Source: CAMYLR01 sp039588915
GTDB taxonomy: Bacteria > Gemmatimonadota > Gemmatimonadetes > JACCXV01 > JAHWKZ01
Length of the DNA stretch: 64,000 nucleotides
NCBI GenBank assembly: GCA_039588915.1
Contig: JBDGYV010000006.1
Span: forward strand, 1-64,000
Reading direction: 5' to 3'
Shown: positions 35,195-44,179 of the stretch, one piece after another
Position numbering within the stretch: position 1 is the stretch's first letter
Layout of the letters: the number at the start of each line of letters is the position of its first letter
Position numbers and translations under genes: made by a program
Notes under the pieces: model-generated
The model's input: the letters and a program-made list of their open reading frames with translations, nothing else
The model's database searches: none
Told to the model about the DNA's origin: nothing

Positions 35195-36763
35195 ATGACT
35201 GAGACCAAACGCATACTCTGGGTCGACGACGAAGTCGCCGGCCTCAAGTCACACATTCTGTTTCTCGAGAATCGTGGGTTCGAGGTGACCACCGCACCCA
35301 ACGGCGAAGACGCCCTCGCTCTCATCTCCGAAAACGGCTATGACTGCGTGCTGCTCGATGAACAGATGCCAGGCATGCGCGGGATGACCGTGTTTCGGCG
35401 CATCCGAGACAGCCACCCACGCTTACCGGTGGTGATGGTGACCAAGAGCGAAGAAGAGGGTCTCATGGATCAGGCGATCGGCAGTCGAGTCGACGACTAC
35501 CTCGTCAAGCCGATCAACCCGAATCAAGTCCTGTCGGTCCTCAAGCGCCTCCTCGAAGGGTCGCGAATCCGTCATCAAACAATCGCCCAAGCGTTTAGCC
35601 AGCGTTACATCGAACTCGACGAGCTTCGGAAGACACGATCAACGTGGGACGACTGGGTTCAGCTGTATCGTGAGCTCCTCGGATGGGAGCTTCGATTGAT
35701 CGATGCCGGCGAGCAGGGATTGTTGGAGAGCCAGGGCGAGCTGAGCAAAGCCGCCAATAGCGACTTCAGCAGCTTCGTCCAGACCCATTACCGAGAGTGG
35801 ATCGCGTCAAAGCCGGGCTCGCGGCCGTTGCTCTCGCCGGACCTGGTGACGGCTCACGTTGTCCCGCTTCTCAGAGCCGATCCAGGGCCGGTCTTCCTCG
35901 TGTTGATCGACTGTCTGCGACTCGATCAATGGTTGGCGATTCGAGACACGCTGGAGGCTCACTTCACGATCGACGAGGCGCACGCGGGGTCGATACTGCC
36001 GTCGGCCACACCCTACTCCCGCAACGCCATCTTCAGCGGTTGGCTACCCCGGCAGATAGCCGAGAAACGACCTGATCTGTGGCTCGGCGACGCGGACGTG
36101 GAAGGCTCGCTCAACCCACACGAGCGCGAACTGTTAGAGCTCCAATTAGCGCGCAAGGATGCGGGCGATATCGGATCGGTCCAGTACACCAAGGTGTTCA
36201 CGGCGACCGAGGGCGCGACAGCGCTCAAGAAACTGCCGCAATGCTTCCAGAGCCGCTTGTCGGCGTTCGTCTTTAACTTTATCGACGTGCTCACGCACGG
36301 CCGGTCGGAATCCGAGATCCTGCTCGAGATCGCGCCTGACCAACAGGCGTTTCGATCATTGACCCGCTCGTGGTTTCTGCACTCGGCGCTCTACGACTTG
36401 CTCATGCAGTCCGCCCGTCACGGTGTGCGCGTCGTGCTCACCACCGACCACGGTTCGGTTCACTGCATGCGTCCGGCTACCGTCTACGCACAACGCGACG
36501 CTTCGCAGAACCTGCGGTACAAGTTCGGCAACAACATTCGCTCGGAGGAGCCGGAGGCTGCGTTTCGGATCGCCGATCCGGGTCGCATCGGCCTACCTAA
36601 CATGGGCTTCAACGTCGCCGCCCTGATGGCGGTCGAGGATTACTACTTCGTCTACCCGACCAAGCTCCGCGAGTACCAAAACCGCTACTATGGCGCCTTT
36701 CTTCACGGCGGAATCTCGCTCGAGGAGCTGATCCTGCCGGTGGCCACGCTGACGCCGCGCTAG
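35195..36763 (+). CDS. porX: PorX-like response regulator with PglZ phosphatase domain
   Basis: A 522-residue two-domain protein. Residues 1-120 are a receiver domain: Asp11/12 acidic pocket, phospho-acceptor Asp55 in CVLLDEQMPGM, Thr83 and Lys105. Residues about 200-515 are a PglZ/alkaline-phosphatase-type domain with LIDCLRLDQW (Asp239), ATPYSRNAIFSG (Thr272, the nucleophile position I recall for PorX) and TTDHGSVH. In Bacteroidota PorX controls type IX secretion and hydrolyses oligonucleotide messengers. Here it sits beside LPS genes and no histidine kinase is adjacent. The function in this lineage is unknown. Confidence 0.83.
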   Translation: MTETKRILWVDDEVAGLKSHILFLENRGFEVTTAPNGEDALALISENGYDCVLLDEQMPGMRGMTVFRRIRDSHPRLPVVMVTKSEEEGLMDQAIGSRVDDYLVKPINPNQVLSVLKRLLEGSRIRHQTIAQAFSQRYIELDELRKTRSTWDDWVQLYRELLGWELRLIDAGEQGLLESQGELSKAANSDFSSFVQTHYREWIASKPGSRPLLSPDLVTAHVVPLLRADPGPVFLVLIDCLRLDQWLAIRDTLEAHFTIDEAHAGSILPSATPYSRNAIFSGWLPRQIAEKRPDLWLGDADVEGSLNPHERELLELQLARKDAGDIGSVQYTKVFTATEGATALKKLPQCFQSRLSAFVFNFIDVLTHGRSESEILLEIAPDQQAFRSLTRSWFLHSALYDLLMQSARHGVRVVLTTDHGSVHCMRPATVYAQRDASQNLRYKFGNNIRSEEPEAAFRIADPGRIGLPNMGFNVAALMAVEDYYFVYPTKLREYQNRYYGAFLHGGISLEELILPVATLTPR

Positions 36764-36781
36764 ACCGCTATTTTCCAGCCT

Positions 36782-38611
36782 ATGAAGACGTACCTCCGCA
36801 TGCTGGGCTATCTGAGACCTCACGTTGGGCTGTTGGGACTGTCGTTTCTGCTGATGGTGCTGTTCGCACTGGTCGACGGCTTCTCGATCGTGGTGCTGAT
36901 CCCGTTCCTGCAGGTGCTTTTCGGCGGCCCGTCAGCGACCACGGTTCCAGTCGCACCGGATCACTTCATGGGGCAGATCGAACACTTCTTCAAGTATGAG
37001 CTGTTCACGTTTCTGCAGGAGCCCACAGCCCTGGGTACGCTGACCAACGTTTGCCTGGTTATCCTTGCGGTCTACTTCGTCAAAGCGGTTCTCGGTTACT
37101 TCCAGCACTTTCTGCCGCAGGTAGTCCTCGAGCGTGCGCTGCGCGATCTGCGAAACCAGTTCTTCGCGCACATCCAGCGACTGTCGTTCCTCTACTTCCA
37201 GCGAACTCGATCAGGCCAGCTGATGTCGATCCTAACCCATGACATACAGCTCCTGAAGAACGCTATATCGACTGGTGTGTTTCGCGTCATCCGACACACT
37301 CTCGAGATAGCAATAACCCTTCTCATCCTGGTGGCGATCTCTTGGCGGTTGACGCTTCTCGCAGTTTTGATCCTGCCTCCGATCGCGTGGATCGCAGTGC
37401 TCCTCGCGCGCAAGCTGCGTCGCGTCAACCGGCAAATGCTGCGCAAGCTGGGCGACATCACCAGCGCGCTCCAAGAGAACGTGGCTGGTATTCGAATCGT
37501 GCGCGCGTTCAGCGCCGAACACTTCGAACAACAGCGATTCAGCCGTGACAACGAAGCATACCAACGAAACATGGTAAGATCGAGAAAGTACGCGCTTTTG
37601 GGATCCCCGGTTTCCGAGTTTCTGCTCGCTGGTGCTGTCGTCCTGATCCTGTACTTCGGCGGGCGTATGATTTTGCTCGATGGCACGCTCGCGCCAGAGA
37701 CGTTCTTCGTGTTCCTGGTTGCGTCGCTCAAGCTCTCGAGTCCGCTCAAGTACCTGTCCAAGCTCAATGAAGACGTACAGCCCGCATTAGCCGGCTGCGA
37801 GCGGATCTTCGCGGTGCTCGACACTGAGCCTGAGGTCGTAGAAGCCAAGCGCCCGATACCGATTTCGGGGTTCGAACAGCAGATCTGGTATGACAACGTC
37901 TGCTTCTCGTACGAAGAGGGCGACGGCCCCGTCCTTCACGATGTTTCGTTCACGATCCAAAGGGGTGAGGTCGTTGCCCTGGTGGGCCCCTCGGGTAGCG
38001 GTAAGTCAACGCTGGTGGATCTGCTACCGCGATTCTACGATCCGACATCGGGACGGATTGAATTCGACGGTCACGACTTGCGAGAGGTCAGCCTCAAGGA
38101 CCTGCGGGGTCAGATGGGGATCGTGACCCAAGACGTCATACTGTTTCACGATACCGTGGCCAACAACATCGCATACGGCGAAAAACCAGACCGAAAGCGA
38201 TTGAGAGAATCTGCTAGGGCGGCGAATGCGATCGACTTCATCGAAGCGCTCCCTCGGGGCTTTGAAACCGTAATCGGCGAGCGAGGCGTTCGATTCTCTG
38301 GCGGCCAGCGGCAGCGGATCGCGATCGCGAGAGCGATCTACAAGAATCCGCCGATTCTCATCTTTGACGAGGCCACGTCGGCGCTCGATTCGGAGAGCGA
38401 GATGCTCGTCCAGCAGGCAGTGGCAAGGCTGATGGAGAACCGCACCGCGATCGTGATCGCGCACCGGCTGTCGACGGTGCTGCACGCCGACCAGATCATT
38501 GTCGTCGAGAGCGGTCGAGTGGTGGAGACGGGCTCGCACGCCGACCTCCTCGCCCGCGCCGGCCGCTACAGCCGGCTGTACGAGCTTCAGTTCGCCGAGC
38601 TACCGGCTTGA
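36782..38611 (+). CDS. Lipid exporter ABC transporter, MsbA-like
   Basis: ABC half-transporter, 609 residues, with six membrane helices in residues about 20-330 and a C-terminal nucleotide-binding domain: Walker A GPSGSGKST, Q loop TQDVILFHDTVANNIAYG, signature FSGGQRQRIAIARAIY, Walker B ILIFDEATSALD and switch AHRLST. It most resembles MsbA-type exporters of lipid A-core or phospholipid. It follows porX by 18 bases and overlaps the next methyltransferase gene at its stop, in a block with waaA and a kinase. Confidence 0.88.
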   Translation: MKTYLRMLGYLRPHVGLLGLSFLLMVLFALVDGFSIVVLIPFLQVLFGGPSATTVPVAPDHFMGQIEHFFKYELFTFLQEPTALGTLTNVCLVILAVYFVKAVLGYFQHFLPQVVLERALRDLRNQFFAHIQRLSFLYFQRTRSGQLMSILTHDIQLLKNAISTGVFRVIRHTLEIAITLLILVAISWRLTLLAVLILPPIAWIAVLLARKLRRVNRQMLRKLGDITSALQENVAGIRIVRAFSAEHFEQQRFSRDNEAYQRNMVRSRKYALLGSPVSEFLLAGAVVLILYFGGRMILLDGTLAPETFFVFLVASLKLSSPLKYLSKLNEDVQPALAGCERIFAVLDTEPEVVEAKRPIPISGFEQQIWYDNVCFSYEEGDGPVLHDVSFTIQRGEVVALVGPSGSGKSTLVDLLPRFYDPTSGRIEFDGHDLREVSLKDLRGQMGIVTQDVILFHDTVANNIAYGEKPDRKRLRESARAANAIDFIEALPRGFETVIGERGVRFSGGQRQRIAIARAIYKNPPILIFDEATSALDSESEMLVQQAVARLMENRTAIVIAHRLSTVLHADQIIVVESGRVVETGSHADLLARAGRYSRLYELQFAELPA

Positions 38612-39315
38612 CGCCGGGAATGGTCGATCCCCCCAACACGCGCGCCAGCAAACCAAAGAGCGATAGCTACGCCTACAAGAAGCAGTTCTATCGCGACCCC
38701 GATGTCGCCGCCCATTACGAGGCCGAACGATTTGCGGGGCGCAATAAGGAACGGCGCAACCGACGCAAGTGGGTCACGATCCAACGCGCGTTGGCTGAAA
38801 CCGACGGTGTACAATCGATCCTCGACATGCCGTGCGGGACGGGTCGATTCACCAGTCATCTGACCGGCGAAGGATACAGCGTCGTGGGGAGCGACATCGC
38901 GTTCGAGATGATGCATATGGCACAAGACAGTCTGGGCGCAGTGCCAGGGTTGCAAGGATACGTGCAGGCGGAAGCTGAGAACCTGCCATTTCGCGACCGT
39001 GCGTTCGACTGCGTCGTCTCGATCCGGTTCCTGTTCCACGTCGATCCGTCCACTCGCATCGCCATGCTGCGTGAGATGGTGCGGGTCGCCCGCTGGTTAG
39101 TGGTCGACTATCGGCACAAGTACAGCTACCACTACGCGCGCTGGAGGGTCCGGCGTGCCCTGGGGTTGACCGACCGACAGTTTGCCCGGGTCTCACGGCG
39201 CCAGCTCGAGGAAGAGTTGCGTCAGGCGGGCGTTGTTCTAAGGCGGATTCACCCCGTCGCGCGGATCTTCTCCGACAAGTGGATCATCCTCGCCGAGGCT
39301 CGCCATTCCGACTAA
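38608..39315 (+). CDS. SAM-dependent methyltransferase in an LPS-type cluster
   Basis: A 235-residue class I methyltransferase starting with a TTG that overlaps the msbA stop (or an ATG 12 bases later). Motif I is ILDMPCGTGRFTSHLTGEGY, followed by VVGSDIAFEMMHMAQ, VQAEAENLPFRDRAFDCVVSIRFLFHV and a downstream helix. Location between the exporter and an LPS-kinase-like gene suggests a glycolipid or LPS substrate. Cytoplasmic. Confidence 0.82.
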   Translation: MTPGMVDPPNTRASKPKSDSYAYKKQFYRDPDVAAHYEAERFAGRNKERRNRRKWVTIQRALAETDGVQSILDMPCGTGRFTSHLTGEGYSVVGSDIAFEMMHMAQDSLGAVPGLQGYVQAEAENLPFRDRAFDCVVSIRFLFHVDPSTRIAMLREMVRVARWLVVDYRHKYSYHYARWRVRRALGLTDRQFARVSRRQLEEELRQAGVVLRRIHPVARIFSDKWIILAEARHSD

Positions 39316-39970
39316 TCCCGACCGCGACGCTGCGTTCAATCTCACGGCGCTGGGTGAGTTCCAAATCGTGGGCACTTTCGGTGAGGGTGGTCGAAGCATC
39401 GTCTACGAGGGCGATTGGCACGGCGAGCGAGTCGCGATCAAGGTGTATAAACCGTACGGGATGGAGAAACACCGCCGGAAGCACCCAGAGCCGCTGGCCG
39501 AGTTCGAGTATCGGCGCAACCGGGCATTCTTCGAAGCCCCCGGGTTATCGCGCTACGTCGCGCGGCCGATCGGATTCTTTCACACCCCGGGAGTTTCGGC
39601 ACTGATCCAAGAGCCACTGGACGGTGAGTTGTACTACTTCTACTACCAGGAACGGAAGGGGGCGCTACCGCTCGGGTTGTTCGGCCACATCGAGCAGATT
39701 GTGGAGTACGCCCACGCGGCGGGGCTGTTCGACATCGACCTTCACGCGATGAACGTCATGATCGTCGAGGAGAACGGTCAACCGATCCCTAAGCTGTTTG
39801 ACTTCAACCTCGTTCCATGGCACGAACGGATCCGCACGCCATTGGTAACGCTCTTGCTCAAGTCGGGGATCAGGAACTCGAAACGTCGCGATCTGCGAAT
39901 GCTGCGCGACTTCCACGACTTCTCACGCAAGGTCCCGCGGTTGTTGCGCTACTTCCCCTCGACCAGCTGA
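39305..39970 (+). CDS. Lipopolysaccharide kinase-like protein (WaaP/Kdo kinase family)
   Basis: A 221-residue protein kinase-fold enzyme. The glycine loop is FGEGGRSIVYEG, VAIKVYK holds the ATP lysine, and the catalytic loop and metal site read FDIDLHAMNVMIV and KLFDFNLVP, as in WaaP/KdkA-type LPS kinases. The GTG at 39368 would cut the loop, so translation must begin earlier in the frame. An ATT at 39305, with GAGG nearby upstream and overlapping the previous gene, or a CTG at 39350, are the candidates. It probably phosphorylates an LPS inner-core sugar. Confidence 0.72.
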   Translation: MPTNPDRDAAFNLTALGEFQIVGTFGEGGRSIVYEGDWHGERVAIKVYKPYGMEKHRRKHPEPLAEFEYRRNRAFFEAPGLSRYVARPIGFFHTPGVSALIQEPLDGELYYFYYQERKGALPLGLFGHIEQIVEYAHAAGLFDIDLHAMNVMIVEENGQPIPKLFDFNLVPWHERIRTPLVTLLLKSGIRNSKRRDLRMLRDFHDFSRKVPRLLRYFPSTS

Positions 39971-39989
39971 ATAGATGGGCGACAGCGAT

Positions 39990-40196
39990 TCATCCGCTGT
40001 CGCGCATATCCAAATCGTCGCTGACGAACCCCGCGGCGTTGTGCGAACCATCACAAAAAGGCTTCGTGTTAGACTGCCCACAGCGACACAGCCAAACCTC
40101 GTCTTCCGTGACCTTCTTGGAGCCGTCGCTCAGCGTGATCTTGAAGTCCCCGCGAACCCAATAGGGTCCATTCTCCGTTGGAGTGATCTCGGCCAT
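39990..40196 (-). CDS. CDGSH iron-sulfur domain protein
   Basis: A 68-residue MitoNEET-like protein. The cluster motif CRCGQSNTKPFCDGSH supplies the three-cysteine, one-histidine ligands (Cys37, Cys39, Cys48, His52) of a labile 2Fe-2S cluster. It lacks a membrane anchor, as in bacterial forms. It is 27 bases from the following FMN reductase on the same strand, which may be a redox partner. Roles of bacterial CDGSH proteins are not settled. Confidence 0.92.
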   Translation of the reverse strand: MAEITPTENGPYWVRGDFKITLSDGSKKVTEDEVWLCRCGQSNTKPFCDGSHNAAGFVSDDLDMRDSG

Positions 40197-40222
40197 CGTT
40201 TACCTCCCGTGCGAGTTGCGTC

Positions 40223-40786
40223 CTAAAAGCGTGGCACCCATTCCGCCAGCGCTTCGAGCAGCTTGGCGACGTACTGGCGGGTCTTGTCGTCGGTTAGTAC
40301 GCCATCCTCGTTGACGAGCTCGTGCGCCTGAGCAACCAACACTTCCGGCCCGGGCATCGTCGGGGATCGCGTCGATTGCAGCGTTTGACGGAGCTGGAGC
40401 TGGCTCCTGGCCGTTCCGGTGCGTCCGGGGCTAGCACCCATAATCGCCACCGGTTTGTTGTTCAGTGGCGATTCGGGCGGCCGTGAGGCCCAGTCGAGCG
40501 CGTTCTTCAGAACCCCCGGCATGCCGTAGTTGTACTCCGGTGTCGCGATCAGGAGCGCATCCGCATCGCGGATCGCCTGTTTGAACTCCGCCACCGATAG
40601 CGGGTCGCCCAGCTCCTCGACATCGGCGTTGAAGAGCGGCAGCGGGCTCAAGTCGAACGTCTCGATCGTCATGCCGTCCGGCGCCAAATCGAGCGCAGCG
40701 CGGATGAGCGCACGGTTGAAGGAACCCCGACGGAGACTGCCAGCGATCCCCAGCACATGCAAGTTGGCGTTTGTCGAGGACATCAT
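40223..40786 (-). CDS. NADPH-dependent FMN reductase family protein
   Basis: Flavodoxin-fold reductase of 187 residues. The phosphate-binding loop GSLRRGSFNRAL and the flavin-binding TPEYNYGMPGVLKNALDWASRPP are diagnostic of NAD(P)H-dependent FMN reductases and azoreductase- or chromate-reductase-like enzymes. Its start overlaps the upstream sugar dehydrogenase stop by 4 bases. The physiological acceptor is unknown. Confidence 0.9.
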   Translation of the reverse strand: MMSSTNANLHVLGIAGSLRRGSFNRALIRAALDLAPDGMTIETFDLSPLPLFNADVEELGDPLSVAEFKQAIRDADALLIATPEYNYGMPGVLKNALDWASRPPESPLNNKPVAIMGASPGRTGTARSQLQLRQTLQSTRSPTMPGPEVLVAQAHELVNEDGVLTDDKTRQYVAKLLEALAEWVPRF

Positions 40787-41917
40787 TCGCCGGGGACGAT
40801 CTTGTAGACGTTGCCAGCGCTGGTCATGATGTACAGCTCCTCGTCAGCGTCCTCACCAAACGCGGTCACGCTTCGCTCGGACGGCTCAAGCTCGGGCCAC
40901 TCCCGCTGCTCGGTGGCCACACCGCCGACAAGCCGAAAGCTGCGCACAAAGCCGCTGCAGAAATCCGAGTACAGATACACGCCCGTCAACTCCGGTAACA
41001 CTATGCCGCGATAAACGAAACCGCCCGTCACCGAACAGCCGTCATCGTGATCATAGTCGAGCACGGGGAGCGTCAATCCCGACGGGTCACAACCCTGGGG
41101 CGGGTCAAAGCACTCCGATCCCTCCATCACGTTCCAACCGTAGTTGAGGCCGACCGCGTCACCTGGAGCGGCGTTTATCTCCTCGCGATCGTTCTGGCCG
41201 ACGTCGGCGATGAACAGCTCGCCGGTCTGACGATCGAAACTGTAGCGCCACGGGTTCCGGAGCCCGTAGGCCCAGATCTCGCCCCGTGCACCGGGCTGAC
41301 CCACGAACGGGTTGTCGGGCGGAATCGCAAATGGGTCCCCACCGTCGATGTCGATTCGCAGCAGTGCGCCGAGCAGCGTCGTAAGGGATTGGCCGGCCTC
41401 CAGCGGATCACCGCCACCACCACCGTCACCCAATGCGATGTACAGCATCCCGTCCGGACCGAAGGCGATCAGCCCACCGTTGTGGTTCCCGAATGGTTGA
41501 TCCACAGAGAGAATCGTCACAACCGGGTTTGGATCAGCGCGGTCCGGTTCGGCCGAGACGCGGTACTCAACCACCTGCGTGTTGTTGTCGCGGTCGGTGT
41601 AGCAGATAAAGAGTCTGCCGTTGGCGCTGTAGCCGGGATGGAAGGCGACCGACAGCTGCGAGCAACACCCCTTCTTCGAATATCCGGATCGTGCCACGCT
41701 TGTCGACGATGAACAAACGTTGATCACCTGTCGGGGCGGTGATTTGGACGGGAAATCCAACCCCGCTCACGATCCGCTCGAGCGTGGGGCCAGCACCGTT
41801 GGGGTTGGCACCGTTCGGCCCGTTCGCGGTGGGTTGGCTGGCCTCACTGTCGCAGGCGACGAAGCACCAGCTCCCCAGCAACACGAGGCAAATTCCCAGG
41901 TTTCGCACCACAAACAT
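40783..41917 (-). pseudogene. PQQ-type sugar dehydrogenase-like lipoprotein, broken by frameshift and deletion
   Basis: Glucose/sorbosone dehydrogenase-type beta-propeller. The N-terminal part (from about 41917; lipobox CFVAC, then GPTLERIVSGVGFPVQI and RLFIVDKRGTIRIFEEGVLL) is in one frame. The rest (SVAFHPGYSANGRLFICYTD, GDGGGGGDPLEAGQSLTTLLGALLRIDIDG and on to the stop at 40783) is in another. At about 41660 roughly 20 residues usual for the family are missing and the frame shifts, so the protein is not intact. The rest is well preserved, so the lesion is recent or an assembly error. The next gene starts inside its stop. Confidence 0.75.
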
Positions 41918-42010
41918 ACGGGTCAAGCTAGCGTCGCCATTTGCCGTGAGCATACGCCGTTTCTAGTGTGAGGACGTCATCCTTCGCGCCAACACTCGCA
42001 GAGGAGCGCT

Positions 42011-42940
42011 ATGATCGAAGTCGCCCAACTCCGGAAAGAATACGGTGAACTCGTGGCCGTAGATGCCGTCTCATTCATCGCCGAGACGGAAGCGATCTTC
42101 GGGCTCCTGGGTCCTAACGGCGCTGGCAAGACGACCACCATCGGGTGCATCTCGGGTCTGCTCGAGCCAACCGCCGGCACCGTCCGCGTGCGTGGTCACG
42201 ACGTCGTTCGGGAAGGGACGCGAGCCAAGGCTTCGCTTGGCGTCGTACCTCAGGAGATCGCGCTGTACGAGGATCTGTCGGCCGGAGAGAACGTACGTTT
42301 CTGGGGCCAAGCGTACGGTCTCGGAGGCTCCAAGCTTCGAGCTCGCGTGACCGATGTGCTCGAAATCACCGGATTGCTGGACCGCGCAGACGACCGAGTG
42401 GACCAGTTCAGCGGCGGGATGAAGCGGCGGCTCAACTTCGCCTGCGGGATCGTTCACGAGCCCCAAGTTCTGTTGCTGGACGAGCCAACCGTGGGCGTCG
42501 ATCCTCAAAGCCGCGTGCGGTTGCTCGACCTGGTCCGCGAGCAGGCCAATCAGGGCGTGTGCGTGCTCTACACCACTCACTACATGGAAGAGGCCCAGTC
42601 GATGTGCGATCGGTTGGCGATCATCGACCACGGCCACATCATCGCCCAGGGTTCCCTCGAAGAGCTCCAGGCACAGATGGGCGAACGTGATCTCGTCAGG
42701 GTGTCCGGGTCGTTTGACGAGAACGAGCTTCGTCGCGTGTTCAGTCGCGATGGAGAAGTCGAGGTCGTCACGGTCGATGACGCGCAGGCCACGCTCTCGG
42801 TCCGACAAGCATCTAGCAAGTTGCCAACCCTGTTAGCAGCGCTCACCCAGGCCGACTCCGAAGTCCGCGACATTACGGTCAGTCAACCGAGCTTGGAGAG
42901 CTTGTTCATCAAGCTCACCGGAAAAGAGCTCCGGGAGTAG
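42011..42940 (+). CDS. ABC-2 exporter ATPase
   Basis: ATP-binding subunit of 309 residues with Walker A GLLGPNGAGKTTT, signature QFSGGMKRRLNFACG, Walker B VLLLDEPTVGVDPQ and switch TTHYMEEAQSM. The C-terminal extension (about 85 residues) has the regulatory fold common in DrrA/CcmA-like exporter ATPases. It pairs with the two permeases that follow in one direction. Substrate unknown; the family includes drug, polysaccharide and lipid exporters. Confidence 0.92.
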   Translation: MIEVAQLRKEYGELVAVDAVSFIAETEAIFGLLGPNGAGKTTTIGCISGLLEPTAGTVRVRGHDVVREGTRAKASLGVVPQEIALYEDLSAGENVRFWGQAYGLGGSKLRARVTDVLEITGLLDRADDRVDQFSGGMKRRLNFACGIVHEPQVLLLDEPTVGVDPQSRVRLLDLVREQANQGVCVLYTTHYMEEAQSMCDRLAIIDHGHIIAQGSLEELQAQMGERDLVRVSGSFDENELRRVFSRDGEVEVVTVDDAQATLSVRQASSKLPTLLAALTQADSEVRDITVSQPSLESLFIKLTGKELRE

Positions 42941-42943
42941 CCG

Positions 42944-44179
42944 GTGCGGTTCCTTATCGCGACCGTCATAAAGGACTTGATACGCCGGCGACGGGATCCG
43001 ATCGCGCTGTTACTGTGGGCTGGCATCCCGCTCGCGATCGGCGGGCTGATCTTCCTGGCGTTTGGCGGCGACGATGCGGGACCGAGCGGACGATTGCTGG
43101 TCGCCGACCAGGACAACACAGTGCTCAGCGCGCTTCTTACCAGCGCCTACCAACAAGGTCCGCTAGCCGAGATCATCGAGGTCGAGGCGGTCGAACTCGA
43201 GGAGGGACACGAACGGATCGACGCAGGCGAGGCCTCCGGATTGCTCATCACCCCCGAGGGATTTGGCGCCGCTGTCCTGGAATCCGAACCGTTCGAGATC
43301 TCTCTCGTCCGCAACCCCGCCCAGCGTATCGTTCCAGGGATCATCGAGGAGAGCTTATCGCTCGTCGTCGAAAGCACGTTCTATTTGCAACGGTTGTTCG
43401 GTGAGCCACTTGACGTCATCGTCGGAACCCGACCGGATGACGCGAATGTGGTGCCCGATTCGACGGTGGCATCAGTCAGCGTGGCTCTTAATCGAATCGT
43501 CGATCGCACTCGACCCTACTTGTTCCCACCCGTGATCGAACTCGGGACGACATCACCAAGTGGAGACGAAGAAGGCTTTGACTTCGCGCGCTTGTTCTTC
43601 CCGAGCATGCTCTTCATGGCGCTTCTGTTCATGGCACAGGGCTTGAGCGAGGACATCTGGCGCGAGCGGTCGCAGGGCACGCTGCGCCGCGTTATCGCCA
43701 CGCCGCAACGAGTGGCGACGTTTCTGGTCGGCAAGCTGCTCGCTGGTGCGATGCTGATGCTGGTCGTAATGGGACTTGGACTGATCGCTGGCAGATGGGT
43801 CTTTGGGATCGAACTCCACGGCCTGCCGATGGCTCTCGTCTGGACCACGTTTGCCGGCATAATGCTGCTGGCGATGATGGTCCTGGTACAACTGTTCGCC
43901 TCCAGCGAACGCACCGGGAACATCTTGACAGGGGTGGCCATTTTCCCGCTGGCGATGCTGGGCGGGAGCTTCTTCCCCTTCGAGGCGATGCCTGACTGGC
44001 TGGCCAGCGTGGGCCGATACACCCCAAACGGGTGGGCGCTGGCGAAGCTCAACCGGGTTTTTGCGGGCGAGTTGCCGGCGCTGGACCTCCTCCAATCAAT
44101 CGCCGCCGTCGCTCTCGTCATTGTCGTTCTCGTCTGGCTCGCCATGCGGCGCATCCGTGGCCGCTTCGCTCACAGCTGA
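42944..44179 (+). CDS. ABC-2 type permease with large external domain
   Basis: Permease of 411 residues starting with GTG three bases after the ATPase gene. One N-terminal helix, an external domain of about 200 residues (LLVADQDNTVLSALL, RIDAGEASGLLITPEGFG) and then a cluster of five helices (FPSMLFMALLFMAQGLSEDIWRERSQGTLRRV onward) are typical of ABC-2/YhhJ-YbhS permeases. It likely heterodimerises with the next permease. Confidence 0.88.
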   Translation: MRFLIATVIKDLIRRRRDPIALLLWAGIPLAIGGLIFLAFGGDDAGPSGRLLVADQDNTVLSALLTSAYQQGPLAEIIEVEAVELEEGHERIDAGEASGLLITPEGFGAAVLESEPFEISLVRNPAQRIVPGIIEESLSLVVESTFYLQRLFGEPLDVIVGTRPDDANVVPDSTVASVSVALNRIVDRTRPYLFPPVIELGTTSPSGDEEGFDFARLFFPSMLFMALLFMAQGLSEDIWRERSQGTLRRVIATPQRVATFLVGKLLAGAMLMLVVMGLGLIAGRWVFGIELHGLPMALVWTTFAGIMLLAMMVLVQLFASSERTGNILTGVAIFPLAMLGGSFFPFEAMPDWLASVGRYTPNGWALAKLNRVFAGELPALDLLQSIAAVALVIVVLVWLAMRRIRGRFAHS

